Shown: positions 17,816 to 26,558, counted from the stretch's first letter. The stretch: 64,000 nt of DNA from Paenibacillus sp. MSJ-34 (GCF_018918005.1 NZ_JAHLPR010000002.1:1-64000); one strand, 5' to 3'. Numbers and translations are program-made. Notes: generated by a model from the letters alone, not told the origin.

Positions 17816-18819
17816 TTAGGCAATCATTAATCATGAAACAGCGAATATTGCTGTTTGCGTTGCTTGCGCTCTTAGGGATCACGATCGTCGTCGGCATGGG
17901 GCTGGGCTATTCTTCGCTGTCTTACGACAGGCTCGTCCCCACCCTGCTTGGCCAAGGCACGTTCAAGGAAGAATTCGTTTTATTCTCCGTCCGCTTGCCG
18001 CGCATGCTCGTGACGATGCTGGCAGGGATGGCGCTGGCGTTGTCGGGCGCGATAATGCAAGGCATTACGCGGAACGATTTGGCCGATCCGGGCATTCTCG
18101 GGATTAACGCGGGCGCGGGGGCGGCCATCGCGGTGTTCTTCCTGTTCTTCCCGGTCAATGTCGGCTCGTTTGTATACTTGCTGCCGCTCGTCGCTTTTGC
18201 CGGCGCGCTGCTAACCGCATTTGTGATCTATATATTCGCCTATCATCGGCAAAACGGCTTGCAGCCCGTCAGATTAGTGCTGATCGGGGTCGGATTTTCG
18301 ATGGCGCTCTCCGGGCTAATGATCGTGTTGATCTCATCCGCAGAACGGTCCAAAGTCGATTTTATCGCCAGATGGCTGGCGGGTACGGTCTGGGGCACGG
18401 ACTGGCCCGTTATTGGGGCCATGATGCCTTGGCTGCTTGCGCTCGTTCCGTTCGCCATGTACAAGGCGAATCGGTTGAATTTGCTCGGACTAAGCGAGCC
18501 CGTTGCGATCGGCGTCGGCGTATCGGTCGAGAAGGAACGGGCCGTCCTGCTGGTCGCTGCCGTCGCCCTCGCCGCTTCCGCCGTTTCGGTGACGGGAGGA
18601 ATCGCCTTCATCGGGCTGATGGCGCCGCATATCGCCAAAGCGCTGGTCGGGCCCCGCAATCAACTGTTTCTGCCGATCGCGATCCTTATCGGCGGATGGC
18701 TATTATTGCTCGCGGATACGATCGGACGGCAAATCGCCGAACCGGACGGCATTCCGGCAGGCATTATGGTGGCGTTCATCGGCGCTCCTTATTTTATGTT
18801 TCTATTATTGAAAAAATAG
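17812..18819 (+). CDS. FecCD-family ABC transporter permease (iron-siderophore), second subunit
   Basis: 335 aa with the same signature (RLPRMLVTMLAGMALALSGA, then ITRNDLADPGILGINAGAG) and IGLMAPHIAKALVG. It forms the heterodimeric channel with the first permease. ATG 17833 is a possible alternative start. The operon ends here without an ATPase; in Bacillus a shared ATPase encoded elsewhere (YusV) can energise several such importers, and the same is likely here. Confidence 0.9.
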   Translation: MIRQSLIMKQRILLFALLALLGITIVVGMGLGYSSLSYDRLVPTLLGQGTFKEEFVLFSVRLPRMLVTMLAGMALALSGAIMQGITRNDLADPGILGINAGAGAAIAVFFLFFPVNVGSFVYLLPLVAFAGALLTAFVIYIFAYHRQNGLQPVRLVLIGVGFSMALSGLMIVLISSAERSKVDFIARWLAGTVWGTDWPVIGAMMPWLLALVPFAMYKANRLNLLGLSEPVAIGVGVSVEKERAVLLVAAVALAASAVSVTGGIAFIGLMAPHIAKALVGPRNQLFLPIAILIGGWLLLLADTIGRQIAEPDGIPAGIMVAFIGAPYFMFLLLKK

Positions 18820-18825
18820 AGAAGA

Positions 18826-18867
18826 GGCTGACGCTCAGCTGTTTCCGGCTGCAGCGCCGGCCTTTTT
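18826..18867 (+). terminator. terminator of the siderophore operon
   Basis: Long imperfect stem starting GGCTGACGCTCAGC (18826-18839), pairing with GCTGCAGCGCCGGCC (18848-18862), then five T. Confidence 0.65.
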
Positions 18868-18939
18868 GCAACGGCCTCGTCGCTTCCCGCATCGGTATCA
18901 ATGATCAATTTTCGCATCGAATCGCCTCCATATTTATTT

Positions 18940-18969
18940 TTGACTTTAGCATAGGGGCTCTTCTATACT
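18940..18969 (+). promoter_or_regulatory. promoter in front of the HTH-gene remnant
   Basis: TTGACT (18940-18945), 18-base spacer, TATACT (18964-18969). It may now serve the nitrilase gene downstream. Confidence 0.5.
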
Positions 18970-18982
18970 AAGTACAGGTTAA

Positions 18983-19186
18983 ATGACCAAAACCGATTCG
19001 AGGATCCGGATGTGAACAATTCGCTGCGGCAATTGCGCTCCGCTCAGGAGCGCGAACCGCTCGTTGAAGGAATGCGTTGACGACGGGTTGTTCGCTTATG
19101 AAAATAAAACGTTCCATATCCCGAATATGGAGAAGTTTCAGGAATACGCGCAAGCTTTTATCCATTTGATACAATATCGAAGCTAG
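18983..19186 (+). pseudogene. remnant of a winged-helix regulator gene (Crp/Fnr-like?), internally deleted
   Basis: From ATG 18983 the frame reads MTKTDSRIRM then a TGA (19013), and in the same frame continues to 19186 with RSLKECVDDGLFAYENKTFH, ending FIHLIQYRS. The last 45 codons look like the recognition helix, wing and C-terminal helix of a winged-helix regulator. A promoter precedes it. The body of the gene is missing, so I read it as a deletion remnant. The Crp/Fnr assignment is a guess from the shape of the C-terminus. Confidence 0.45.
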
Positions 19187-19243
19187 GCAAGAGGCGGTTG
19201 GTCGAACCGCTTTTTCCCGCTTAGGAAAGGGAGGGCTTTATTC

Positions 19244-20101
19244 ATGAAAATGAGAGTGGCCGCAGTCCAATACCATCTTCGTACGATCCGTTCTTTCGAG
19301 GAGTTCGCGGCGCAATCGGAGCATTACGTGAAAACGGCCGAAGAGTTCGGCGCGGAATTCGTGCTGTTTCCGGAGTTTTTCACGACCCAGCTCATGTCGA
19401 TCGGGAACGGCCAAGGGCAAGCGCTGACGATTAACGACTTGCCGGATTTTACGGAGCGGTACCGCGAATTGTTCGTTGCATTGGCGAAGCGGACGAAGAT
19501 GCATATTATCGGCGGCACCCATGTCACCCGGCAAGGCGACCGCTTGTACAATACCGCTCATTTATTTTATCCGGACGGAACCGTGGGGGAGCAGGCCAAG
19601 CTGCATATTACGCCTACCGAAGTTCAAGAGTGGAACATGACGCCGGGCGAAGGGTTGCAAGTGTTCGAGACGGAAAAAGGGACGATCGCGATGCTGACTT
19701 GCTATGATATCGAATTTCCGGAAATTGTGCGGATGGCCAAGGCCAAAGGGGCGGACGTCATCTTCTGCCCGTCGTGCACCGACGATCGCCACGGCTTTTA
19801 CCGGGTTCGCTATACGAGCCATGCGCGGGCGGTGGAGAATCAGGTGTACGTCGTGACGACCGGGACGGTCGGATCGCTGCCGACGGTCGACTTTATGCGC
19901 GCCAATTACGGCCAAGCCGCGGTCATCTCGCCGAACGACATTCCGTTCCCGCCGCGCGGCATTCTCGTAGAAGGGGAGATCAACGACGATATGATCGTCA
20001 CCGCCGACCTCGATCTGGAACTGCTGTATGAAGTGCGCGAGCGCGGTTCCGTCACGACATGGCGCGACCGCCGGACCGACTTGTATCCGGACTGGAACTA
20101 A
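19244..20101 (+). CDS. carbon-nitrogen hydrolase (nitrilase superfamily amidase)
   Basis: 285-aa amidase-type enzyme with the Glu-Lys-Cys triad visible in context: FPEFF (about 43-47), QAKLHITPTE (Lys), and MLTCYDIEFPE (nucleophile Cys about 152). Start 19244 follows GGGAGGG. A GNAT gene follows 31 bp later. In Bacillus subtilis YhcX the same two domains are fused in one protein; here they are split and a second GNAT gene is added, so the three probably act on one amino compound. Substrate unknown. Confidence 0.87.
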   Translation: MKMRVAAVQYHLRTIRSFEEFAAQSEHYVKTAEEFGAEFVLFPEFFTTQLMSIGNGQGQALTINDLPDFTERYRELFVALAKRTKMHIIGGTHVTRQGDRLYNTAHLFYPDGTVGEQAKLHITPTEVQEWNMTPGEGLQVFETEKGTIAMLTCYDIEFPEIVRMAKAKGADVIFCPSCTDDRHGFYRVRYTSHARAVENQVYVVTTGTVGSLPTVDFMRANYGQAAVISPNDIPFPPRGILVEGEINDDMIVTADLDLELLYEVRERGSVTTWRDRRTDLYPDWN

Positions 20102-20132
20102 GGCAAAGCAAGGACAAGGGAGCGTGTAACCG

Positions 20133-20798
20133 ATGTATCGTAAGGAATTATACGTTTTCGATCAAGATCGTCCCGTCCCGGCGGTTATTCGGCGATACCG
20201 CGAAGAAGATTTTGCCGATTTGATTCGAATCCAGCAGGAAAGCTTTCCCCCTCCTTTTCCGCCCGAATTGTGGTGGAACGAGGAACAACTGCATAACCAT
20301 GTCTCGCTGTTCCCGGAAGGAGCCCTTTGCGTGGAAGCGAACGGGGAAATTGCGGGATCGATGACAGGCTTGCTCGTTCGTTTCGACCCGGAACGCCCCG
20401 GCCATCGTTGGGAGGACATGACCGACGGCGGATATATCCGCAACCATGATCCGGAAGGGGATACGTTGTATGTGGTGGATATATGCGTCCGCCCTTCCTT
20501 CCGCAAGCTCGGCTTGGGCAAATGGCTCATGTTCTCGATGTACGAAACCGTCGTTCGTCTCGGCGCCAGGCGGCTGCTCGGCGGAGGAAGAATGCCGGGC
20601 TATCGCAAGTTTGCGGCGGAAATGACGGCCGAACGGTATGTCGAAGCGGTGGTCAAAGGGGAGTTGAAAGATCCGGTCATTACGTTCTTGCTCCGCTGCG
20701 GACGTACGCCCGTAAGCGTCGCGGCGAATTATTTGGAAGACGAACAATCTTGCCATTACGGCGTGTTGATGGAATGGAGAAATCCGTTTCTCGCATAG
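20133..20798 (+). CDS. GNAT-family N-acetyltransferase (YhcX N-domain-like)
   Basis: 221 aa. The acetyl-CoA fold is visible: substrate strand ENGEIAGSMTG-type segment at about 65-75, VVDICVRPSFRKLGLGKWLM (about 112-131), which carries the R/Q-x-x-G-x-G/A pyrophosphate loop as RKLGLG, and a C-terminal strand. It lies between the nitrilase and another GNAT gene, spaced 31 and 24 bp, so an operon is likely. Confidence 0.85.
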   Translation: MYRKELYVFDQDRPVPAVIRRYREEDFADLIRIQQESFPPPFPPELWWNEEQLHNHVSLFPEGALCVEANGEIAGSMTGLLVRFDPERPGHRWEDMTDGGYIRNHDPEGDTLYVVDICVRPSFRKLGLGKWLMFSMYETVVRLGARRLLGGGRMPGYRKFAAEMTAERYVEAVVKGELKDPVITFLLRCGRTPVSVAANYLEDEQSCHYGVLMEWRNPFLA

Positions 20799-20822
20799 GA
20801 ACGAAAGAAGGAGAGTTGAACG

Positions 20823-21503
20823 ATGTCGAAGATGGAATACCGCCGTATTACGAATATTGCCGATCCGATGTTTGCCAAGATGCATCGCATGATGCAGGAG
20901 GTGTTTCCGCCCGAGGAAGTGCTGGAATACGATCTGTGGAAGGAGCCCTTGGAGGATCCCGGCATTCGCGTATTTGTCGCCGTTGACGAAGGGAATGTCG
21001 TCGGTGCGACGGAATATCGCTATTATGAAGATTTTAATATAGCCATGACCGATTTTACGATGATCGGCAAGCCGGGGCTTGGAATCGGCCGTTTCCTATG
21101 GCGCAACAGGCAAGAAGATTTGCAAGCGCTCGCTGCGGCGAACGGACGGCAATTGTTCGGCATGTTCGCCGAAATATACGACCCTTACCGGGCGGAGGAG
21201 CACCATTTCGGCGGCGTCAAGCCGATGGATCCGTATGTTCGCCGTGAAGTGCTGTCCCATCTCGGGTATAAGCGCCTCGATGTTCCGTATGTGCATCCGT
21301 CCTGGAACAATGACGGGGAGGCCGTCGAAGGGCTCGACCTTTGCTTTATGCCGACAGACGACAATGTAAGCGAACTGCCGGCTGAGCTCGTCGTCCGATT
21401 CTTGCGGCGTTATTATTCCGTCTTGCCGAACAAGCCGGCTGCATGGCTGGCGATGGTCGAATCGTTGGAAGCGAGAGATAAGGTGGCGCTGCTGCCGATC
21501 TGA
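20823..21503 (+). CDS. GNAT-like acetyltransferase, divergent
   Basis: 226 aa. The N-terminal half (RVFVAVDEGNVVGATEYRYY) has the central GNAT strands, but the acetyl-CoA loop is weak: GKPGLGIGRFLWRNR (about 82-96) is the best candidate. The C-terminus (DVPYVHPSWNNDGEAVEGLD...) is typical of larger GNAT proteins of unknown role. Start 20823 follows GGAGAG. It ends the three-gene nitrilase/GNAT operon. Confidence 0.7.
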   Translation: MSKMEYRRITNIADPMFAKMHRMMQEVFPPEEVLEYDLWKEPLEDPGIRVFVAVDEGNVVGATEYRYYEDFNIAMTDFTMIGKPGLGIGRFLWRNRQEDLQALAAANGRQLFGMFAEIYDPYRAEEHHFGGVKPMDPYVRREVLSHLGYKRLDVPYVHPSWNNDGEAVEGLDLCFMPTDDNVSELPAELVVRFLRRYYSVLPNKPAAWLAMVESLEARDKVALLPI

Positions 21504-21508
21504 ATAGG

Positions 21509-21546
21509 AAAAACCCGTTCATCGCATGCGATGCAACGGGTTTTTT
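21509..21546 (+). terminator. terminator of the nitrilase/GNAT operon
   Basis: AAAAACCCGTT (21509-21519) pairs with AACGGGTTTTT (21535-21545), with an inner CATCGC/GCGATG stem. Confidence 0.9.
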
Positions 21547-21572
21547 ATCAATCGAGTAACGCGAACCGCTTA

Positions 21573-21815
21573 GCGTTGCATCGGGAAATTGGTATCCGGA
21601 ACGCAGGGCCGTTATTTCGCGCCAAAACCTCTTATTCGCCGTTTAGGCGGACATTGGTTACGTTATTCCTTCGTTGAAGAGCTTATTTTTACGCTATTAC
21701 CGCGAATAAAGGATCGTATGTCCGCAAACTGTCCCAAATCGGGCCTTTTGTCACAATTAGCGTCTCCTGTGTCCGCGATCCTGGAATGTTGAAAAAAGTG
21801 AATGCAACGCCGGTG
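21573..21815 (+). repeat. MITE-like interspersed repeat A, copy 1
   Basis: About 240 bp, homologous over most of its length, in inverted orientation, to 32257-32564. One end is GCGTTGCATC at 21573 and the other is ATGCAACGCCGGTG at 21802-21815, the complement of the CACTGGCGTTGCAT-type terminus seen in the other copy. Both copies contain matching words such as TTAGGCGGACATTGGTT and GTCACAATTAGC. No transposase is encoded. The rest of the gap (21816-22018) holds no gene that I can support, only A/T-rich sequence with scattered CCGTTATT words. Confidence 0.72.
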
Positions 21816-22018
21816 AAACCTAACCGGAAAAACTACCGTTACTATGCGCACGAATGTCCTACGGAATGATTTACAAGGAATTTCTACCGTTATTTTCGCC
21901 AAGAACGCTATTTCCAACGGAAGCATCCAGAATTAGATGGAGAAATTGGCGCTGAATTCAATTTTACGATTGAACCGGGCAAAATAAAGGTATTTTTTTC
22001 CGTTATTAACCATTCGTG

Positions 22019-22885
22019 TTAAGAATGGATCAACTTCTGAATGAATGCGAGCGCGTTGGCTTTGTTGGGCGCGTCGGTGCGAACCGTAACGACTTTCTCC
22101 TTCGCGGCGGATACGGGAATGTCGTTCAGGAATGGAATATCGCTCATATCGATACCGTAAATATGCTCGGACTCGTCGCCTTCCGCCCGGTAACGGTAAA
22201 CGGCGGAATCGTCCAGCGATTTCAGCGAGCTTTCCAGTTCATCCAACCGCAAGAATAGGCCTTGATCCCTCAGTCTTTCAAAGTTGTATTGATCCGTAAT
22301 GTAGATATCCGGCTTCTCCGTCATCAGCGTGATCATGCTCTTTTGTTGCATGGCGATATCGTACGGGTCTTTCGCCTCTTGCGGGAAGTAAGTAATGCTG
22401 ACGCCGACCCGTTCCCAGGAAGGAAAGGCCTGCAATATGCTTTCCTGCGCTTTGTCCAGATCTTCGCTGTAAAATTCCCCTAAATACATGACCGATAAAT
22501 TTTCCGGCGGCAGCAACGCTTCCGCTGCGCGCTGCTGTCTCTGGTCGATCATGCTGTTTACGAAATAGGCGATAAGGACGACGAGCAGAATCGCTCCCAA
22601 TACATGAAACTTATAATAGTGGAAAAAATGATCGAGTCGGGACGCAAAAACGGAACGCTGCGGCTTGCCTTCGTCTTGCAGCTTTTGTTCGTATTGCGTG
22701 ATCGTCTTATAGGCTTGATTCACCTGTTCGATCGTCACCGTTTCCGCCGAATCTTCGTCATCGTTGCTGCGGTTTTTGCGGGCACGGTCTTTACGAATCA
22801 ACAGAAAATAGCGTTTTTCGACTTCTTCCTTTGTAGCGTCCTCGGACAAGCCGAGAATTTCGTAAGCTTTCTTCAAATCTTCCAC
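22019..22885 (-). CDS. membrane protein with an N-terminal J-domain
   Basis: 288 aa. Residues 1-70 form a DnaJ J-domain (EDLKKAYEILGLSEDATKEEVEKRY) in which the canonical HPD tripeptide is missing (IRKDRARKN stands there), so stimulation of DnaK is doubtful. One membrane helix follows (about 108-128, VLGAILLVVLIAYFV), and the C-terminal 160 residues are exported and resemble an extracellular binding-protein fold (ITLMTEKPDIYITDQYNFERL). The GTG start at 22885 is chosen because GGGAG lies 8 bases upstream; a longer frame from 22900 would include that site. Function unknown. Confidence 0.75.
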   Translation of the reverse strand: MEDLKKAYEILGLSEDATKEEVEKRYFLLIRKDRARKNRSNDDEDSAETVTIEQVNQAYKTITQYEQKLQDEGKPQRSVFASRLDHFFHYYKFHVLGAILLVVLIAYFVNSMIDQRQQRAAEALLPPENLSVMYLGEFYSEDLDKAQESILQAFPSWERVGVSITYFPQEAKDPYDIAMQQKSMITLMTEKPDIYITDQYNFERLRDQGLFLRLDELESSLKSLDDSAVYRYRAEGDESEHIYGIDMSDIPFLNDIPVSAAKEKVVTVRTDAPNKANALAFIQKLIHS

Positions 22886-22948
22886 TGCATTCACTCCCAA
22901 ACGATGACTAAAGAGCTTATCAACCTGCGAAAATACTCTTTTCTTCTT

Positions 22949-22977
22949 ATTGTAATGTAAGCGTTGCGCAACTTCAA
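22949..22977 (-). promoter_or_regulatory. promoter of the J-domain protein gene
   Basis: On the minus strand TTGAAG (22977-22972), 17 bases, TACAAT (22954-22949). Confidence 0.6.
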
Positions 22978-22990
22978 TCGCTGGCAGCGA

Positions 22991-24001
22991 TTAACGCGTG
23001 CCGGCCGTCGCGGCGGATTGGCGCGGGACCAGCTTCGTGGCAACGGTCACGTCTACGGAGTGGGGGGCGTCCCCGTTGATATAATGCATGAGCAATTGGG
23101 CGGCCAGACTGCCCATCTGATGCTTCGCGATGCGGATCGTCGTCAGGGCCGGTTCCATATGCAGCCCCCATTCGATGTCGTCGAAGCCGATAACGCTAAT
23201 ATCTTTGGGGATCGAATATTTTACTTCCTTTAACGCTTTGATGGCGCCGATGGCGAGTTTGTCGTTCGCCGCGAAGACGGCGGTGAAGCTCCGGTCGGCA
23301 TAAGCTTGGAGAGCCCTATACCCGTCGTCGACGCTGACTCCCGCGCATTCTATCAGAGCGGGCTTGGCTTCGGACGCGTAATTCCTCATTCCGTCCAAAT
23401 ACCCCTGGTATCTTTGTCGAATGCTTTGATGCTCCAACGGTCCCGACAAAAAAACGATGTCCTTGTGGCCGAACTCGGCCAAATGCTTCAAGCCTTCCAA
23501 GGCCCCGCGATAGTTATCCGTGTTCACGCTGCAGAAACCCGGATATTGATTGTCGACCAGCACCGCGGGAATTTCCAGACGGGAGATCCGTTCGAACAGC
23601 TTCGGTTCCAGGTCGGCGCCGATCAGAATGGCTCCGTCCACGCTCTTCGATTCGAATATTTCGGCGAACAGGGCGTCGTCAGGCTGGCGTTCGTGCAGCA
23701 CATGGTACAGAAGATTGCTGCGATAATGCTGCAATTCTTTGGAGATCCCTTCGGTAATCAAAGCATAGAAAGGATCGGTCTCCAATGATTGGTTAATGCG
23801 CACCATCAATACGATATTCAACGTGTTGTCTTTGACCAATCCGCTGCCGCGCTGCTTCGGACGAAGATTTTTTTCTTTTACCGCATTAATAATTTTGTTG
23901 CGGAGATCTTCGCTAACCCCCGGCTGATCGTTCAAGGCCTTCGAGATCGTTGAAGGAGAAACCCCTAATTCCTTGGCAATTTCCTTTAACGTAACGGACA
24001 A
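22991..24001 (-). CDS. LacI-family transcriptional regulator
   Basis: 336 aa. Helix-turn-helix plus hinge helix at the N-terminus (VTLKEIAKELGVSPSTISKA), then a periplasmic-binding-protein-like effector domain (about 60-330) with VIGFDDIEWG near the C-terminus. The TTG start at 24001 is favoured by AGGAG 8 bases upstream; the GTG at 24010 overlaps that site. It is divergent from the TIM-barrel/ABC/dehydratase operon, and both promoter regions share a 15-base word (see operator entry), so it is the likely repressor of that operon and of itself. Confidence 0.9.
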   Translation of the reverse strand: MSVTLKEIAKELGVSPSTISKALNDQPGVSEDLRNKIINAVKEKNLRPKQRGSGLVKDNTLNIVLMVRINQSLETDPFYALITEGISKELQHYRSNLLYHVLHERQPDDALFAEIFESKSVDGAILIGADLEPKLFERISRLEIPAVLVDNQYPGFCSVNTDNYRGALEGLKHLAEFGHKDIVFLSGPLEHQSIRQRYQGYLDGMRNYASEAKPALIECAGVSVDDGYRALQAYADRSFTAVFAANDKLAIGAIKALKEVKYSIPKDISVIGFDDIEWGLHMEPALTTIRIAKHQMGSLAAQLLMHYINGDAPHSVDVTVATKLVPRQSAATAGTR

Positions 24002-24046
24002 ATTGTTCACTCCTTATTTTTCTCTATAGGGCGAAAGAAAGATAGA

Positions 24047-24061
24047 AAGAAATTATTTTCT
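24047..24061 (-). promoter_or_regulatory. putative LacI-type operator, regulator side
   Basis: Minus strand reads AGAAAATAATTTCTT, one base different from AGGAAATAATTTCTT at 24265-24279. It lies 46 bases upstream of the regulator start. A cre-like word ATGGAAACGATGTGA (24107-24121, one mismatch to the CcpA consensus) lies between the two. Confidence 0.55.
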
Positions 24062-24223
24062 ATTAAATTTCGTTATTTTTTCGAAAAACCCTTCTATTTT
24101 ATGATAATGGAAACGATGTGAAATATCAAACGATAATCGCCAATTTCTCGTGATTCATGCGAAGATTATTGTTTTTCCATATCTTTGCAAAGGAAAAAAG
24201 TAGTCTTGAACAAAAAAATAGGA

Positions 24224-24279
24224 TTGATTTTAAAAAAACATTTCAGTATAATCAAACACACGAAAGGAAATAATTTCTT
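24224..24279 (+). promoter_or_regulatory. promoter and operator of the TIM-barrel/ABC operon
   Basis: TTGATT (24224-24229), 17 bases, TATAAT (24247-24252). The shared word AGGAAATAATTTCTT (24265-24279), containing the palindrome GAAATAATTTC, sits just after the expected start site. A related half, AAATTTCCTT, follows at 24283-24292. The leader of about 190 bases up to the first gene shows no clear riboswitch fold. Confidence 0.65.
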
Positions 24280-24448
24280 AAATAAATTTCCTTAAATTTC
24301 TTTGATCGCATGTTTGCGTAAAAAGGAGGTCATCAACCGAACCGAGGGAGGGGATGCCGTTCGATGGGCGAAGCGACTTGCGAGAAACACGGGCGGAATA
24401 GGATTGGATTGAATTACAGCTTGGGACAAGCGGAGGAGGAACAAAAAA

Positions 24449-25792
24449 ATGGGAAACAAGTATGTAGGCGTATGGGCCGTCTTTGAGGAAGATTATGCGG
24501 AAGGGCTCGAACGGGCGTTCCAGCGCTACAAAGAGGCGGGAATCAAGCATGTCATGTACGGGGGGATCGCGCACGCCTTCGATGTGAACGAACAATTTTA
24601 CCGCAATACGAAAATCGATCCCTGGATTCAAATCGACTACGAAAAAAACGAAGGGGACGCATTCGGTACGAAATTCAATCTGATTAATTCCGAATTCAAC
24701 GATTTGAATGCGGTTGCAAAAAAATACGGTCTCAGTCTTGACTTCGACATTACGCCGGGGGTTAGCGACCCGATTGTCGCAGCGTATCCCGATACGGCCG
24801 TCGTCAATATCGCGGGAGAGCGAAGCAAGCATTGGATGTGCCCGTCGAATCCGGACGTGCGCGGATACTTCTACGGCAGAACGGAAGATATCCTCAGAAA
24901 TTATAAAGGAATCCGGGAAGTCGAACTGGATGTCATCAGCATCGATTTCTACGATCCCCAAGTCGTGCCGGATTGGGTGCCGCCGGAGCTGTATCCGCTG
25001 CGTCAATTGGCTATAGGCAATTGCTTCTGCGATCATTGCGTCAAAAAGGCGCAGGACGGCGGGCTGGACGTAAACAAGATCAAAGCGGAAATCGCCGCCA
25101 TTCATAAGGAAGCGACCACGCTGACGTACGACAATTTTAAAAATTTGGCCGATTCGTACCGGGGCCTGTTCGATATTTTGCGGTTCGTGATCAAGCATCC
25201 GGATTTGATTCGCTGGCTCCAATTCCGGGGCGAGGCGGTGGATGATTTCGTCATCGGCATGAACAAACTCGTTAAGGGGATCGATCCGACGATTTTGCTG
25301 TCGAACGATCTGGTTTCGCCCAGCTTCTCCTGGACGCTCGGCCAATTCTACCATACGCAGTCGAAGTTTACCGACCTGAGCAAGCTGATGCTGTACCATA
25401 AGCGCATCGGATCGTTCGAGGTGAAGCCGCTGAAGCGGATCCAACAAGCGATCCCGGAAATTAAGGAAGAGGAATTGCTGGATCAATATTTCCGTTTGAA
25501 AGCGTTTAGCGGGCCGGATTCCTTCCAAGGGTTCGTCGACGAGGGCGTCGATGTGGAGAACGTTTATTACGAAGTGAAGAAAGCCAAGCTGGAAGCCGGA
25601 CCCGGCCATCAAATCGTCGCCGGGCTCGTAGGGGACCCTCCCGCCGCGCCGGAGGACGTGCGCGAAGCGGTGAAGATGGCCCATCAAGGCGGAGCCGACG
25701 GCTATATGTTGCATCTATGGTACGGAAACGCGCCGAAAGACAATATCGTCGCCTTCGGCGAGCAGTTGCGCGAACTTGGAGAAATCGAATAG
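24449..25792 (+). CDS. uncharacterised TIM-barrel protein, probable carbohydrate-active enzyme
   Basis: 447 aa, no signal peptide, not a family I can name. It shows a barrel-like rhythm of strands: VGVWAVFEEDYAEGLERAFQ at the start, LDFDITPGVSDP (about 93-104), VELDVISIDFYDP (about 158-170), and a CFCDHC cysteine motif (about 193-198) of the sort found in several glycosidase-like barrels, where the cysteines may bind metal or brace the active site. The end (GADGYMLHLWYGNAP) closes the barrel. As first gene of a LacI-controlled operon with a sugar importer, dehydratase and SDR, it probably acts on the imported compound. Confidence 0.6.
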   Translation: MGNKYVGVWAVFEEDYAEGLERAFQRYKEAGIKHVMYGGIAHAFDVNEQFYRNTKIDPWIQIDYEKNEGDAFGTKFNLINSEFNDLNAVAKKYGLSLDFDITPGVSDPIVAAYPDTAVVNIAGERSKHWMCPSNPDVRGYFYGRTEDILRNYKGIREVELDVISIDFYDPQVVPDWVPPELYPLRQLAIGNCFCDHCVKKAQDGGLDVNKIKAEIAAIHKEATTLTYDNFKNLADSYRGLFDILRFVIKHPDLIRWLQFRGEAVDDFVIGMNKLVKGIDPTILLSNDLVSPSFSWTLGQFYHTQSKFTDLSKLMLYHKRIGSFEVKPLKRIQQAIPEIKEEELLDQYFRLKAFSGPDSFQGFVDEGVDVENVYYEVKKAKLEAGPGHQIVAGLVGDPPAAPEDVREAVKMAHQGGADGYMLHLWYGNAPKDNIVAFGEQLRELGEIE

Positions 25793-25804
25793 GAGCGTGA
25801 GAAG

Positions 25805-26533
25805 ATGAAAGAGTTATCTTGGCAGCAATTTAAGGAAAGCGTTTCCAATAAGAAAGTGGCGATGCTGCCGATCGGCAGCATCGAACAGCACGGTCTGCAC
25901 GCGGCGCTCGGCACCGACTTGTTCATTGCGGAAGGCTTGGCCCAAACGGCGGAAGGGCATGAGAACGTCATTATGCTCCCTTCGCTTCCCGTAGGGGTTG
26001 CGGAATATCATCGGCATTTCGCCGGTTCGTTGTGGGTTCGCCCGGAGACGCTGAAACAGTATGTCGGCGAAGTGATCAAAAGCTTGGCGTACCACGGCGT
26101 GCGCAAGGTCATTATCGTGAACGGCCACGGCGGCAACCGCGAACCGCTGAAAGAAATGGCAAGATATGTCATGATGGAGGAGCGGATTCACATTGTCGTC
26201 TGGACATGGTTCGAAAGCATCGAGCCCGAGATTATCCGCATGTACGGCAGACGTCCGCCGCTGCATGCGGACGAGGCGGAAACGGCCATGCTGATGGCGC
26301 TTAAGCCCGATGCGGTCATGCCGGAGTTCTACGAAGCTTCCGCGCAAGGCGCCGGCGAGTGGGGGAAATTTTACCGGGGAACGATGATCTCCCAGGTTGT
26401 CCGGGATTTCACGCCGACGGGCGCGACGGGGGATCCGACGAAGACGGATCTCAAACTGGGAGAACGAATGCTGGAGCTTTCTAAGCAAAATCTGCAAGAA
26501 CTTATCGATTATATGAGCGAGTTGCAAGCATAA
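25805..26533 (+). CDS. creatininase-family protein
   Basis: 242-aa metal-dependent amidohydrolase fold: LPIGSIEQHGLHAALGTDL (Glu, His and Asp metal ligands, about 21-39), VNGHGGN (about 103-109) and HADEAETAM (about 158-166). Start 25805 is preceded by a GAGCGTGAG site. Family members open creatinine, cyclic amides or act as sugar-pathway hydrolases or lyases. Here the surroundings point to hydrolysis or ring opening of a carbohydrate derivative; creatinine is unlikely. Confidence 0.83.
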   Translation: MKELSWQQFKESVSNKKVAMLPIGSIEQHGLHAALGTDLFIAEGLAQTAEGHENVIMLPSLPVGVAEYHRHFAGSLWVRPETLKQYVGEVIKSLAYHGVRKVIIVNGHGGNREPLKEMARYVMMEERIHIVVWTWFESIEPEIIRMYGRRPPLHADEAETAMLMALKPDAVMPEFYEASAQGAGEWGKFYRGTMISQVVRDFTPTGATGDPTKTDLKLGERMLELSKQNLQELIDYMSELQA

Positions 26534-26558
26534 ATCAATGGATTGAGGGGGAAAGGAT

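Noticed and set aside
21589-21792. Short frames in repeat element A that look alike in both copies (start MVSGTQGRYF here)
   Set aside because: Similarity follows from the nucleotide repeat; there is no ribosome site, the copies differ by about 55 bp, and ends are TIR-like. Kept as a repeat, not as a gene.
24278-25714. 478-codon minus-strand open frame
   Set aside because: Antisense to the TIM-barrel gene; no motifs, and it would run through the operon promoter region.
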